DNA from: Methanolobus tindarius DSM 2278
GTDB lineage: Archaea; Halobacteriota; Methanosarcinia; Methanosarcinales; Methanosarcinaceae
Reading direction: 5' to 3'
Assembly: GCF_000504205.1 (NCBI RefSeq)
Contig: NZ_AZAJ01000001.1
Coordinates: 3,074,879-3,138,878, forward strand
Length of the DNA: 64,000 nt
The translations under genes and the position numbers were made by a program. Positions 46,607 to 56,060 of this stretch are shown here, piece by piece. How positions within the stretch are numbered: the stretch's first letter is position 1; the number at the start of each line of letters is the position of its first letter. Below the pieces are notes generated by a model. The model was not told where the DNA came from. It did not search any database and worked only from the letters and a program-made list of their open reading frames with translations.

Positions 46607-47338
46607 GTGCCATTTGAATCAAATTTATCAAATCCTTCTTTGATTGCAAAGATTGATAACTTCCTTGAAAGTACGGATATTGTAGATTACTATAAAAAAT
46701 ACGGGTGGAAGAAAGATTTATGGACTAAGGGTTTCCCTGATATATTCAGACTCGAAATAATGATTGGTGAAGCAATTAGAACAAATACTTTGGAACAAAA
46801 TCATATTCTTAAGATTGCAAAATGGGGAGGCAATAACAATCCAATAAAATGTAATGATTCCATAAATGTGCCAATTTATAATGGAGATGACATAGCAAAA
46901 TGGGTAGAACTAAAACCTGAAGCTTACATAGACGATATTTGTGATAGTATCAGGTATTTTGGACCTACATATGGAAGTAAATTGCTTCGGTTTGCCCTTC
47001 CTTCTGAATATGGTGCTATAGATACTAGGATTGTGAGAGTTTTTGGAAAAGGAGACGAAAAAAGCAGTCAGGTTGACTTATTAAACCTCAAAGTAAACAG
47101 TACTCCTGAAAAACGCTGGTATATCAATAAATACCAACCAAACTGGCCAGCAGAATATGGAAAATGGATCAATATATTAAGGCATATTTCAAAGCAAATG
47201 AATAAGAATGACCTACCATGTCCTCATCCCCATAATTTCATTGATGCAGAACTTCGTGAAAGTGGCAATTGGTTCTGTGCTGATGTTGAAATGGCACTTT
47301 TTTCTTATGCCACTCACTGTATTTATAGCAAGGAATAA
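46607..47338 (+). CDS. protein of unknown function, glycosylase-like hint
   Basis: 243 residues, soluble. The segment YFGPTYGSKLLRFALPSEYGAIDTRIVRVFG has a flavour of helix-hairpin-helix DNA glycosylase-type proteins (a GSKLLRF helix, then a D-x-R loop), but no catalytic signature is confirmed. The C-terminus has PCPHPHNF and a Cys-rich end. The start is GTG 46607. It sits between the tat and hyp genes, with no obvious link to either, and AT-rich flanks suggest an insertion. Confidence 0.5.
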   Translation: MPFESNLSNPSLIAKIDNFLESTDIVDYYKKYGWKKDLWTKGFPDIFRLEIMIGEAIRTNTLEQNHILKIAKWGGNNNPIKCNDSINVPIYNGDDIAKWVELKPEAYIDDICDSIRYFGPTYGSKLLRFALPSEYGAIDTRIVRVFGKGDEKSSQVDLLNLKVNSTPEKRWYINKYQPNWPAEYGKWINILRHISKQMNKNDLPCPHPHNFIDAELRESGNWFCADVEMALFSYATHCIYSKE

Positions 47339-47447
47339 TAGCATATATCTAAAATAAAAATATTATTATTCGGCAAGATAAAACTGTTGATAAACTACAG
47401 ATGTTCAACTTATGGACTTTTAAATAAATGACTTGAGCCTGCACTTC

Positions 47448-48500
47448 TTAGCAGACTCTGGGAATCGGATCGCCAACAGGCATTCCAAGCTGACGCAGAC
47501 TTCCAATAGATGTCCTGAGCAGAACCTTACCCTTGTGCTCGCTGACAGCTTTACCAACTATTCTGGCATTCTTACCATATTTGTGAGACTTCAAAAGCTC
47601 AAGAACCTGCTCGGCGTATTCGGGACGAACTCCTATCACAGCCTTGCCTTCATTGGCTATCTCAAGAGGATTCAGTCCGAGCATCTCACAGGCTGTACTT
47701 ACAACCATATCAATTGGAATATCAGTTTCTTCAAGGATTATACCTACACCGCTTTTCTGAGCCATCTCATTGATACTTGATGCCAGACCTCCTCGTGTGG
47801 GGTCTTTCATGGCACAGATTACAGGCTGATCACCTTCAGTTCTCAGTTCAAGCGGAGCTTTCAGGAGGTCATTAACTGGAGCTACATCAGAAACTAGCTT
47901 CGTTTCAAAATCAAACCCTTCCCTGTGGGAAAGTAAAGCTATCCCATGGTCTCCAAGGTTTCCAGTAACAATGATTACATCGTCAGGAGAAAGTCCATTG
48001 TCCCTGACAACTTTAGGAGCAACTCCAACGCCTGTTGTGTTGATTATCATAGAGTCCAGCTTGTTGCCCTGGATAGTCTTGGTATCTCCGGTTATGATGG
48101 CAACTTCAGCTTCTTCTGCTGCACGGTTCATGGATTTAATAACCTCTTCAAATTCAGAGAGTTCAAAACCCTCAGAAACAATAATTGCACAGGTAAGAGC
48201 CAGCGGCTTTGCACCCATAACAGAAAGGTCATTCACAGTTCCACATACAGCAAGTCTTCCGATATCTCCGCCGGGGAAGAATAGAGGGTCAACAACATGA
48301 CTGTCGGTTGTCATAACAATCTCATAATCATCTCCCATTCCTTCAGGTATTGAGATTGTAGAACCGTCATCAAGGTCATCAAGACCAACTGTTCCGGCTG
48401 AACGTCTGGAGATGTTCTGAAGGATTATGCCGCCAATGAGTTCCTGCATGAACTCTCCACCGGCACCATGTTCCATGCTAATTCTGTTTTTCCGGGACAT
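47448..48500 (-). CDS. hypE: hydrogenase maturation protein HypE
   Basis: 350 residues of the AIR-synthase/selenophosphate-synthetase fold. Start region: RISMEHGAGGEFMQELI. ATP/metal motifs: TTDSHVVDPLFFPGG, GTVNDLSVMGA and DPTRGGLASS. The C-terminus ends PRVC, the Cys that becomes thiocarbamate and then thiocyanate, carrying the cyanide ligand. AAGGATTGAT precedes ATG 48500. It is the last gene of the hypCDABE minus-strand operon. Confidence 0.95.
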   Translation of the reverse strand: MSRKNRISMEHGAGGEFMQELIGGIILQNISRRSAGTVGLDDLDDGSTISIPEGMGDDYEIVMTTDSHVVDPLFFPGGDIGRLAVCGTVNDLSVMGAKPLALTCAIIVSEGFELSEFEEVIKSMNRAAEEAEVAIITGDTKTIQGNKLDSMIINTTGVGVAPKVVRDNGLSPDDVIIVTGNLGDHGIALLSHREGFDFETKLVSDVAPVNDLLKAPLELRTEGDQPVICAMKDPTRGGLASSINEMAQKSGVGIILEETDIPIDMVVSTACEMLGLNPLEIANEGKAVIGVRPEYAEQVLELLKSHKYGKNARIVGKAVSEHKGKVLLRTSIGSLRQLGMPVGDPIPRVC

Positions 48501-48521
48501 GAATATCAATCCTTATTATCT

Positions 48522-49193
48522 TTATTTTTCTTCAATGAGCTGGTCTGCCATGGATGAAATAGTTGAGAACCACATTTCCATGCTCTGCGCATCATGTATT
48601 GAGGTTTTAAGAACCGGGATTTCAGAATTGAGATGCCTTACATCATCTTCCATCTTTTCAGCACTGGCAAATACAGCTTCTGCAAGGTCTTTTTTATGGA
48701 TGATTGCAATATCAGTACTCTTGAATATCACCGGATGTTTCAGGACAATATCATCGCCCTCTGTTACACTTACAACTACAACACGCAGGTGTTCTCCCAG
48801 TTTGTAGTCTGCAGGACAGATTAGATTTCCAACATTCTCCATAAGCAGAATGTCAATATTCTTGAGGTCAATGGATTTCAATGCCTTTTCAACAAGTTTC
48901 GCATCAAGATGACATTCCCTTCCAGTGTTCACAGGAATTGTAGTAACACCAAGCTTTGCTATTCTTCCGGCATCCATGTCAGCTATCACATCACCTGCAA
49001 TAACAGCAAGACGGTATTTGTCACCCAGGTTCTCAACTGTCTGTTCAATGAGCGTGGTTTTTCCGGAACCAATCGCACCCATGAAATTGATGGCAAGAAC
49101 ACCATTCTTGGCAAGAAGTTTCTTGTTTTTAGCTGCAAGCTTATCGTTAGCCTTGAGAACATCATGGCCCACATTGATCACATGCATTAACAT
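48522..49193 (-). CDS. hypB: hydrogenase nickel-insertion GTPase HypB
   Basis: 223 residues. P-loop GAIGSGKTT, switch region with GDVIADMDAGRI, and ENVGNLICPADY. It donates nickel to the hydrogenase large subunit using GTP. The first residues MLMHVINVGHDVL are short, without the poly-His metal store seen in some bacteria. GGAGACC upstream supports ATG 49193. Confidence 0.95.
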   Translation of the reverse strand: MLMHVINVGHDVLKANDKLAAKNKKLLAKNGVLAINFMGAIGSGKTTLIEQTVENLGDKYRLAVIAGDVIADMDAGRIAKLGVTTIPVNTGRECHLDAKLVEKALKSIDLKNIDILLMENVGNLICPADYKLGEHLRVVVVSVTEGDDIVLKHPVIFKSTDIAIIHKKDLAEAVFASAEKMEDDVRHLNSEIPVLKTSIHDAQSMEMWFSTISSMADQLIEEK

Positions 49194-49342
49194 AATAAAG
49201 GTCTCCAAATTGTTCGTTTTTTAAGTTTAAGTTTAGACTTAAGTTCATAAGTATTTGATGATTAATATATAATAATTTGCTGCTACACAAATTAACAATT
49301 GTTGTATTCCATATCATCAAGAATTATTCCTTTTTTGTCAAT

Positions 49343-49726
49343 CTACTGTTCGATATCGATACTTTCGATAATAAGATCCCTGCCACCTGATGCGTGCATC
49401 ATTTTTTCGCATTCGGGACATGGTACTTCAAGAAAAGCCCTGATATCGTCTATGATCTCATCACCAACAGTACAGAACTGTTTACCTTCGCCTAAATAAC
49501 CGCACTGGCACTGCATCTCAGGATAGATCTCATTGAGGATAATTTCCGCACCTGTTGCAACATTATCCTCGCACAAAGACTCAATGCAGAACATCAACTG
49601 ATCCGGGTTCACATGAGCAAGTCTTCCCACACCAACGGTAATCGAGTTAATTTCCTTTGCATTGTTCTCCTGAGCAATTGAGAGAACATTATTCATGATC
49701 TCACAGGCCAGTGAATACTCATGCAC
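49343..49726 (-). CDS. hypA: hydrogenase nickel chaperone HypA
   Basis: About 127 residues. The N-terminal nickel-binding motif reads (M)HEYSLACEIM, which fixes the GTG start at 49726 with AGAGGTG upstream. The zinc site is CQCGYLGEG and CPECEKMM. It delivers Ni to the HypB partner. It overlaps the end of hypD by 8 bp, so translation is coupled. The 149-bp gap to hypB contains a TATA-like stretch that could be an internal promoter. Confidence 0.95.
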   Translation of the reverse strand: MHEYSLACEIMNNVLSIAQENNAKEINSITVGVGRLAHVNPDQLMFCIESLCEDNVATGAEIILNEIYPEMQCQCGYLGEGKQFCTVGDEIIDDIRAFLEVPCPECEKMMHASGGRDLIIESIDIEQ

Positions 49727-50786
49727 TGTCAACACCTCTGTAACGGAACCAGTTATAGCACATGCCTTCCTGGCTTACCATACATGATCCGACTGGATTT
49801 GATGGAGTGCATTTTTTAGAGAACAACGGACAGTTATCCGGTTTCTCCTTGCCTTTAAGGATATCAGCACAGTGACAGAGTGATGAAAGTGAGTTTTCGT
49901 ATGAGATGTTTTTCATCTTTTCAGCTATAAGGTCTGCATAGATGATCGAAGCATTATATTGTGAAAATTCAGGCCTCATTACCATTCCGGAATCCGGGAT
50001 AGTTCCAAGACCACGCCACTGCGAGTCTGTTACTTTAAAGACCTTATCCATCATTTCCTGAGCACGAACGTTTCCTTCATCCTTTACAGCCCTTGGATAT
50101 GCATTCTCAACTTTGTACTCTCCAGCCTTCAACTGCTCAAGTATCATGAGAATAGAAAGAAGCAGCTCATCCGCTTCAAATCCGGCTGCGATTATTGGGA
50201 ACCCTTTTTCTGCAAATTGCTCGAAAGGATGAATACCGATAATAGTACAAACATGTCCGGGAGCAATGAAAGCATCAACTTCAATTTCATCTATCAATGC
50301 TTCAATGGCAGGAATCGTTAGTTTGTGTGTGAGTAACAAGCTGAAATTCTCAGGCGGTTTGCGTAGAATTGCAGCTGCATTTGTAGGTGTTGTGGTTTCA
50401 AAACCAATGGCAAAGAACACAACCTTACTTTCAGGGTCTTTTTCTGCAATGGCAATGGCATCATCAATACTGTATACCATCCTGACATCACATCCCCTTG
50501 ACCTGGCATCCATTAGACTGCCACTGCTTCCGGGGACTCGCATCATATCACCAAATGAGGTGACAATGATACCTGATTCTGCCAGAGCGATTGCCCTGTC
50601 TATTTCTTCTTTAGGAGTAACACATACCGGACAACCGGGACCACTGAGCACTTCGATCTCTTCTGGCAGAACGTCACGTAAACCATTGCGTGAGATGGTT
50701 CTCTCATGGGTTCCGCAGATGTGCATAATCTTAACGGGACGTGAGAGTGTGCGTATCTTTTCCAGAAGTTCTGACTCAGCAGACAT
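49719..50786 (-). CDS. hypD: hydrogenase maturation protein HypD
   Basis: 355 residues. Diagnostic motifs: MHICGTHERTI, LSGPGCPVCVTP, TSFGDMMRVPGS, FFAIGFETTTPTNA and APGHVCTIIG. The C-terminal Fe-S ligands lie in LCHCADILKG and the CMVSQEGMCYNW segment. With HypC it scaffolds the Fe(CN)2CO group. It begins 2 bp after hypC ends. Confidence 0.97.
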   Translation of the reverse strand: MSAESELLEKIRTLSRPVKIMHICGTHERTISRNGLRDVLPEEIEVLSGPGCPVCVTPKEEIDRAIALAESGIIVTSFGDMMRVPGSSGSLMDARSRGCDVRMVYSIDDAIAIAEKDPESKVVFFAIGFETTTPTNAAAILRKPPENFSLLLTHKLTIPAIEALIDEIEVDAFIAPGHVCTIIGIHPFEQFAEKGFPIIAAGFEADELLLSILMILEQLKAGEYKVENAYPRAVKDEGNVRAQEMMDKVFKVTDSQWRGLGTIPDSGMVMRPEFSQYNASIIYADLIAEKMKNISYENSLSSLCHCADILKGKEKPDNCPLFSKKCTPSNPVGSCMVSQEGMCYNWFRYRGVDSA

Positions 50787-50788
50787 GG

Positions 50789-51019
50789 TTATTCTCCTGC
50801 AACAAGCTCTCCAAGGAGCTCTAAGGTTTCTTTACCTTCTTCTTCACTAAGCAAAGAGATAGCATAGCCAACATGCACAAGGACATACTGCCCAAGAAGT
50901 GCGTCATCGCAGTCGCCAAGGAGATCAAGCTTGATCTGCCTTTCCACGCCTCCAAAATCGACAATGGCAGTATATTCATCCAGCAATGAAGTCACTTTGC
51001 CGGGGATTGCAATACACAT
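50789..51019 (-). CDS. hypC: hydrogenase maturation chaperone HypC
   Basis: 76 residues with the invariant MCIAIPGKV start (Cys2 binds iron) and a small OB-like core (VHVGYAISLLSEEE). It carries the Fe(CN)2CO unit with HypD to the large subunit. First gene of hypCDABE. A TATA box (TTTATATA on the minus strand, about 51043-51052) lies about 25 bp before the likely transcript start, giving a very short leader. It is divergent from vhtG. Confidence 0.95.
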   Translation of the reverse strand: MCIAIPGKVTSLLDEYTAIVDFGGVERQIKLDLLGDCDDALLGQYVLVHVGYAISLLSEEEGKETLELLGELVAGE

Positions 51020-51125
51020 GGAGTCTGAATTAGCACTTGTGGTATATAAAAGATACTTACTTAAAAACTGAATAGCTGTGAGAAATTATTAAAGAATATT
51101 ATGAAAAATTAGAGACAGTGGAAAA

Positions 51126-51150
51126 GCTTTATTAGCATGAACAATCATGA
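51126..51150. promoter_or_regulatory. vhtG promoter with CATGA-N4-TCATG inverted repeat
   Basis: GCTTTATTAG (51126-51135) is TATA-like. CATGA-ACAA-TCATG (51136-51149) follows directly. Nearly the same sequence, with one mismatch over TAGCATGAAYAATCATGA, occurs at 59825-59842 upstream of wHTH paralogue 4. A shared operator is likely (inference). Confidence 0.55.
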
Positions 51151-51207
51151 CATTCCGTTCAACAATCACAATTGTAATTATCCATCCATTTATAGGAGTT
51201 TAGCCCC

Positions 51208-52344
51208 ATGGAAAAAACAGAAAAACAGGACTTCTTAAGTATGGACAGACGAACGTTCCTCAAGGTGGTAGGAGCGATCGGAGCGTCCACATTTCTGGGA
51301 TTACACCGCACCCAGATAACAAAAGCTCTCGAACTCTCAAAGACAAAAGTAATCTGGCTTCACGGTGCGGAATGTACCGGATGCTCTGCTTCTCTTCTTG
51401 ATGCAGGAAACCCTGACATCATGCAGGCAATAAACAAACTTAGTGTAGACCTTGTATTCCACGAGACAATCATGGCTCACCAGGGAATCTTTGTAGATGG
51501 TGCTCCTGCAGGTACATCAGAACTCAACTCAGAGATTCTTCTTGACGAAGCAATTGAAGAAGGAGACTACATCCTTGTTGTAGAAGGCGCAATTGCAAAC
51601 GGACCTGACGGCTCAGGTAAATATTGCATGTACGGCGAGCGTACCTTCAAGGACATGTTCGAGAAGGCAGCAAGCAACGCCAGTATGATAATGGCTGTAG
51701 GAATGTGTGCAGCATTCGGTGGTATCAATTCAGCAGACAGTGACATTGCAGACCTCACAGATTTCAGAGGTGTGGACTTCGTAAAGGAAAGCCACTCCAA
51801 AGGAATGCTCACTGAGCTTGGAATTGACAAGCCTGTGATCAACATTGCAGGATGCCCATCACACCCAGACTGGGTACTTCTCACACTTGCAGCAGTAATT
51901 CTCGGAAAATTCAGTCTCAATGACCTTGATTCTGTTCTTGACAAATACAAGCGTCCAACAGTATTCTTCCCTGAAACAAACACAATGCACGACAACTGTC
52001 CACGCAGGGGCTATTATGACAGAGGTATTCTGGACGACGATTTCTCAGGAGAAGGATGTCTCCTTAAGGTCGGTTGTAAAGGACCATACACCAGATCAGA
52101 CTGTGGACTTCGTAAGTGGAACAACGGTGTCAGCATGTGTACACAGGCAGGTTCATCATGTATCGGATGTGCAGAACCTGGTTTCCCTGACAGTACATCA
52201 CCATTCTATGAAATGGGAGAAGACAAGCCACTCATGGGCGGTGTAACAATTGACACAGCAGCAAAGGTAGGAACAGCAGCTGCAGTAGCAGGTGTTGGAG
52301 TACACGCACTCCGCAGATTTGTTTTCAAGGACAAGGAAGAGTAA
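51208..52344 (+). CDS. vhtG: methanophenazine hydrogenase small subunit
   Basis: 378 residues. Twin-arginine signal DRRTFLKVVGA (about residues 12-22) followed by a hydrophobic stretch. Fe-S ligands: proximal cluster CTGCSASLLD, MCAAFGG and AGCPSHP; further clusters CPRRGYYD, CLLKVGCKGP, CGLRKW and CIGCAEPGFP. A C-terminal hydrophobic segment (AAKVGTAAAVAGVGV) anchors to membrane near VhtC. It is exported folded with VhtA by Tat. First gene of vhtGACD; homologous paralogues are called vhoG. Confidence 0.95.
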   Translation: MEKTEKQDFLSMDRRTFLKVVGAIGASTFLGLHRTQITKALELSKTKVIWLHGAECTGCSASLLDAGNPDIMQAINKLSVDLVFHETIMAHQGIFVDGAPAGTSELNSEILLDEAIEEGDYILVVEGAIANGPDGSGKYCMYGERTFKDMFEKAASNASMIMAVGMCAAFGGINSADSDIADLTDFRGVDFVKESHSKGMLTELGIDKPVINIAGCPSHPDWVLLTLAAVILGKFSLNDLDSVLDKYKRPTVFFPETNTMHDNCPRRGYYDRGILDDDFSGEGCLLKVGCKGPYTRSDCGLRKWNNGVSMCTQAGSSCIGCAEPGFPDSTSPFYEMGEDKPLMGGVTIDTAAKVGTAAAVAGVGVHALRRFVFKDKEE

Positions 52345-52358
52345 AGGAGGTATGAAAA

Positions 52359-54146
52359 ATGACAAAAGTAGTAGTAGATCCATTAACACGTATCGAAGGA
52401 CACCTCCGTGTATCAACTGAAGTTGACGATAATGGCGTAATTACAGATGCACAGAGCTCAGGAATGCTTTTCAGAGGTATTGAGCGCATTATGATGAAAC
52501 GTGATCCAAGGGATGCAGCACGTCTTGTCCAGAGAATCTGTGGACTCTGCCCAACAGCACAGTCAATGGCTTCAGTAAATGCACTTGACGACCTTTTCGG
52601 TGTTGCAGAATCAATTCCAAAAGATGCACTTGTAACAAGGAACATCATCCAGGGTCTTAACACCCTTACCAGCCACGCAACACACTTCTATGTACTGTGG
52701 ATGCCTGACATAGTAAACCCTGCTTACAGGGACATTCTGGCAACAGTAGACAACACCGGTCCAGCACTTTGGAAAGAGTTACTTTCACGCTTTGCACCTA
52801 TCAGCTACAAGATGGATGGAGAAGCCATCACACCAGGTGCCGGATACATTAACGCCATCAAACAGAAGAAGAATCTCGAAGAAGCAATGGCACTCATTGG
52901 TGGAAAGATGCCACACCAGATGTCAACCATCGCTGGTGGTGTAACATACCTCCCAACCGTTGCTGACATTGGAAAACTTACTTCTTATTATCTTAACCTC
53001 ATGGACTTCGTTAACACTTCAACTCTAAGTGTTGGTGCAGAGACATGGCTTGACAACACCTTCAGAGCAAGCTCTCCACAGAAAGCAGTGAACTTTGTCA
53101 TGGAACACCTTCAGGAAGTTGTTGACGGTTCACTTGCATCACAGAACTTCTCAAAAGCAAAGGGATGGGGAGACCTTGAACTCTTTGCAGCATTTGGTTC
53201 TGAGCTTATCGGAGAAACACTCGGACTTCCTGCAACTTTCAAATTTGACAGAACAGGACAATACGCAGAGGATGCAAATGTCGGTTACCTGACATACGGT
53301 GTATTCTATGATGTTGAGAACGGTGACGGTTACAACCCTACAGAATTTGGAAAGTCAGGATTCCAGCAGGCTGCATTCATTAACAGCTCACTCGAGAAGA
53401 AATCCTTCAACCATGAGTACATCACAGAGGAAACCACACACGCATTCTACGAAACTGATGAAGGTCTCCATCCATTTGACGGTGTAACAGAACCTGTCAG
53501 AACAGCTGATGAGATCAGCTATGAAGGCGGCAGTGACAGCAAGTACACATGGATGAAAGCACCACGTTACAATGGAATTCCATGTGAGGTCGGACCAATT
53601 TCCCGTATGCTTGCAATGGGAGAGCCACTTACAGTCGGTCTTATGAACCTCTTCAAGGACAACGGTTATTCAGCTGCTAACAGCTTCACAAGAATGATCG
53701 CTAAGATGCAGGAAACCCTCATACTCTCAGAACAGTTGCTCAAATGGGTAACCGTGGATCTTGATCCAAACGGAAAATACTACGTTGACACTGACCTGAA
53801 AATGGCAAAGGATTCCGAAGGCATCGGTCTGTGGGAAGCACCTCGTGGAGCTCTCGGACACTGGATCAAATCCGGTTCAGACTCAATGGTAACAAACTTC
53901 CAGATGGTTGTTCCAACCACATGGAACGCATCACCAAGAGACAAGAACGGTGTAGCAGGTCCTCTTGAGCAGGCTCTTATCGGCACAAAGATCTCAGCAG
54001 CAGAGAACATGATGGGAATTGACAATACCAACCCAACAGGAATTCTTCACACTGCAAGATCATTTGACCCATGTATTGCATGTGCTGTTCACACAATTGA
54101 CCTTAGCAATAAGGACAAAGAACAGGGCACATTCACAATTGTATAA
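52359..54146 (+). CDS. vhtA: methanophenazine hydrogenase large subunit
   Basis: 595 residues. Nickel ligands: L1 motif RICGLCPTAQ (the common His position is Gln) and L2 motif FDPCIACAVH (about 569-578). Seventeen residues follow the last His (TIDLSNKDKEQGTFTIV) and should be removed by VhtD after nickel insertion. It oxidises H2 outside the membrane, passing electrons through VhtG to VhtC. AGGAGGT precedes the ATG. Confidence 0.95.
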   Translation: MTKVVVDPLTRIEGHLRVSTEVDDNGVITDAQSSGMLFRGIERIMMKRDPRDAARLVQRICGLCPTAQSMASVNALDDLFGVAESIPKDALVTRNIIQGLNTLTSHATHFYVLWMPDIVNPAYRDILATVDNTGPALWKELLSRFAPISYKMDGEAITPGAGYINAIKQKKNLEEAMALIGGKMPHQMSTIAGGVTYLPTVADIGKLTSYYLNLMDFVNTSTLSVGAETWLDNTFRASSPQKAVNFVMEHLQEVVDGSLASQNFSKAKGWGDLELFAAFGSELIGETLGLPATFKFDRTGQYAEDANVGYLTYGVFYDVENGDGYNPTEFGKSGFQQAAFINSSLEKKSFNHEYITEETTHAFYETDEGLHPFDGVTEPVRTADEISYEGGSDSKYTWMKAPRYNGIPCEVGPISRMLAMGEPLTVGLMNLFKDNGYSAANSFTRMIAKMQETLILSEQLLKWVTVDLDPNGKYYVDTDLKMAKDSEGIGLWEAPRGALGHWIKSGSDSMVTNFQMVVPTTWNASPRDKNGVAGPLEQALIGTKISAAENMMGIDNTNPTGILHTARSFDPCIACAVHTIDLSNKDKEQGTFTIV

Positions 54147-54163
54147 TCCAGGGAGTGGAGGAA

Positions 54164-54997
54164 ATGAGGAGAAGACAAAGACTAACTCCCGAAGATAAGA
54201 GGATAATTAATCTTCACGACGGAGAAAGGCATATCGAGAGATATTCCTTCCTTGAGAGGTTTGCACACTTTGCACACCTCCTTTCACTGTTTGTCCTGCT
54301 GTTCACAGGATTTAAGATCTACCTTGGATGGGATTTCATGAGCTATCACCTGGCTCTTTACGTCCATATGATATTTGCCATTGTGTTCATCCTGGCAAAC
54401 TGGGTACTTATCCCTTACAACATTGCAACCACAGAAGTCCCTCACTGTGAGAAATGTAAGTCAGGTGAACACAATGAGTTTATTCACTCAGCTATGAACA
54501 TTGCAGGCAGGTACCTTCTTGGTCCACAGGACTTCAAGAACATGTACCATATTATGCTCAACTTCATAGGAAAAGGCGACTACCCTGCCTTCACCGTCTA
54601 TGATGTGAAGAACAAGGGTTACATTGGAAAACTCCACCCGGTTACCAAATTCCTTCTTGTGTTTGAAGGTATGGCAGTAGCGGTTATTGTATTCACAGGA
54701 ATTGTGATCTATAACATCAACTGGGGATTTTTCGGAATTCCTGTAAGCCCGATATTACTTGCAATAGGTGACTTTGTTGCACCACTGTTTGGTATGGGAA
54801 CAATATTCTTCATGCGTACACTTCACCTTGCAATGGCTTACTTCTTCATCATAGAAGTGATAATCCACGTAGGTATAATCGAGATGGATCCAAAGGTATG
54901 GAAATACCACAAAGCGATCTTCATCGGCGGTCATGAAGATATCTGCGACCATAGCTATGTAAAGCTCATCAATACAGAGACAGAAGCAGAAGCCTGA
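54164..54997 (+). CDS. vhtC: hydrogenase b-type cytochrome subunit
   Basis: About 277 residues with five membrane helices. Heme-ligand histidines are plausible in RFAHFAHLL, YVHMIF, RTLHLAMAY and EVIIHVG. CEKCKSGEHNEF lies in a loop. It transfers electrons from VhtG to methanophenazine. GGAGG just upstream favours ATG 54164 over GTG 54155. Its stop lies 10 bp before the proposed vhtD start. Confidence 0.93.
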   Translation: MRRRQRLTPEDKRIINLHDGERHIERYSFLERFAHFAHLLSLFVLLFTGFKIYLGWDFMSYHLALYVHMIFAIVFILANWVLIPYNIATTEVPHCEKCKSGEHNEFIHSAMNIAGRYLLGPQDFKNMYHIMLNFIGKGDYPAFTVYDVKNKGYIGKLHPVTKFLLVFEGMAVAVIVFTGIVIYNINWGFFGIPVSPILLAIGDFVAPLFGMGTIFFMRTLHLAMAYFFIIEVIIHVGIIEMDPKVWKYHKAIFIGGHEDICDHSYVKLINTETEAEA

Positions 54998-55007
54998 GGG
55001 TGATTCT

Positions 55008-55481
55008 ACGATCCGGATACTTGGTTGTGGTAATCCCCTTGTGGGTGATGACGGAATTGGCATTCATGTCATTGAGAAGTTAAGCGAGATCAGGGACGAA
55101 CTTCCTGATGAAGTTGAACTTATCGATGCTGGTGTCTGCGGACTTGAAATGTTGAACATGCTGGAAGATGCCAGTAATGTTATCATAGTCGATGCAGTCA
55201 AGGGTGCCGGTAACGTCGGTTCTGTTCATCGGTTGTCAGTCGATGATGTAAAAGAAGCCGCATCCGGTAATGACGGTCTGTCTGTTCACGATATCAGTCT
55301 TGCAGACGTGCTCAATATAGCCGAACAGGTTCAGGAAATGCCAGACCAGCTCACGATCTTTGCCATAGAGATTGAGAAGGCCGATGAGATTTCACTTGAC
55401 CTGTCGGATAAGGTACAGGGTTCACTGGACACGACTGTTAAGCTGATTATTGATGAAATCAGTGCGATGAAAGCTTGTTGA
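55008..55481 (+). CDS. vhtD: hydrogenase maturation protease VhtD, probable ACG start
   Basis: HycI/HoxM-type endopeptidase of about 158 residues that cuts the VhtA tail. The conserved N-terminus RILGCGNPLVGDDGIG lies upstream of the first GTG (55041), so a 55041 start would delete the first strand. No ATG, GTG or TTG is in frame between the stop at 54960 and 55041. GAGGGTGAT sits three bases before ACG 55008 (ACG ATC CGG ATA), the spacing used by neighbours. Asp in GDDG and later residues (GVCGLEML, SVHDISLADVL) fit the family. Alternative: ATC 55011 or a point mutation/sequence error in an ATG. Confidence 0.85.
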   Translation, partial: TIRILGCGNPLVGDDGIGIHVIEKLSEIRDELPDEVELIDAGVCGLEMLNMLEDASNVIIVDAVKGAGNVGSVHRLSVDDVKEAASGNDGLSVHDISLADVLNIAEQVQEMPDQLTIFAIEIEKADEISLDLSDKVQGSLDTTVKLIIDEISAMKAC

Positions 55482-55662
55482 GGGTTTACCTGATCCGTCC
55501 CTCAACAATTATCAATGCACTTACTTCTGAATATGAGTTCGCTCATGTGCAGGCTAGTTTAAAACTTTGAATTAAGAGAGAAAAAAGTATCATTGGAACA
55601 AACACCAACAAACAATGAACACAGAGTAATAGTTGATTAAAAAACATACTCAGGAGATAACA

Positions 55663-55947
55663 ATGGAAAATCCACGCTCAACTCCGTTAGAGGAACTACT
55701 TGTCTGGATCCTCAGTGTTGACCGCCGTGTCATCCTTATGGAGTCTATAGACAATCATCAGGTCATTAAAGCATCTGATGTCGCACAGAAAACGAACAGA
55801 TCAACTCAAAACATAAGCCGTGCTTTGAAGGAACTCAAAAATAAAGGCATTATTAAATGTCTTACACCTGAAAAGACTACCTGGAAAAGGTATATGTTAA
55901 CAGATACGGGAAAAGAGGTTAGACAAAGATTACAACAGTACCACTGA
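55663..55947 (+). CDS. small wHTH regulator, paralogue 2
   Basis: 94 residues. It shares the core WILSVDRRVILMESI, KASDVAQKTNRSTQNISRAL and TTWKRYMLTDTGKEV with the genes at 40.6, 59.2 and 60.0 kb. AGGAGATAACA places the start at 55663. It lies 180 bp after vhtD on the same strand, so hydrogenase control is a fair guess. Confidence 0.85.
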   Translation: MENPRSTPLEELLVWILSVDRRVILMESIDNHQVIKASDVAQKTNRSTQNISRALKELKNKGIIKCLTPEKTTWKRYMLTDTGKEVRQRLQQYH

Positions 55948-56060
55948 CCTCTAAACTGTAATAACTGACACTGTTAACGTTTGAAATGGGCTTTTGCCCA
56001 TTTGTTTTTCTTTTTTGTGAATTTTTACTTCTACATTTGAGATTTGCCGTACTAAATAGA

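Noticed and set aside
55041-55481. vhtD starting at GTG 55041
   Set aside because: It would delete the conserved ILGCGNPL strand, and no ribosome site precedes it.
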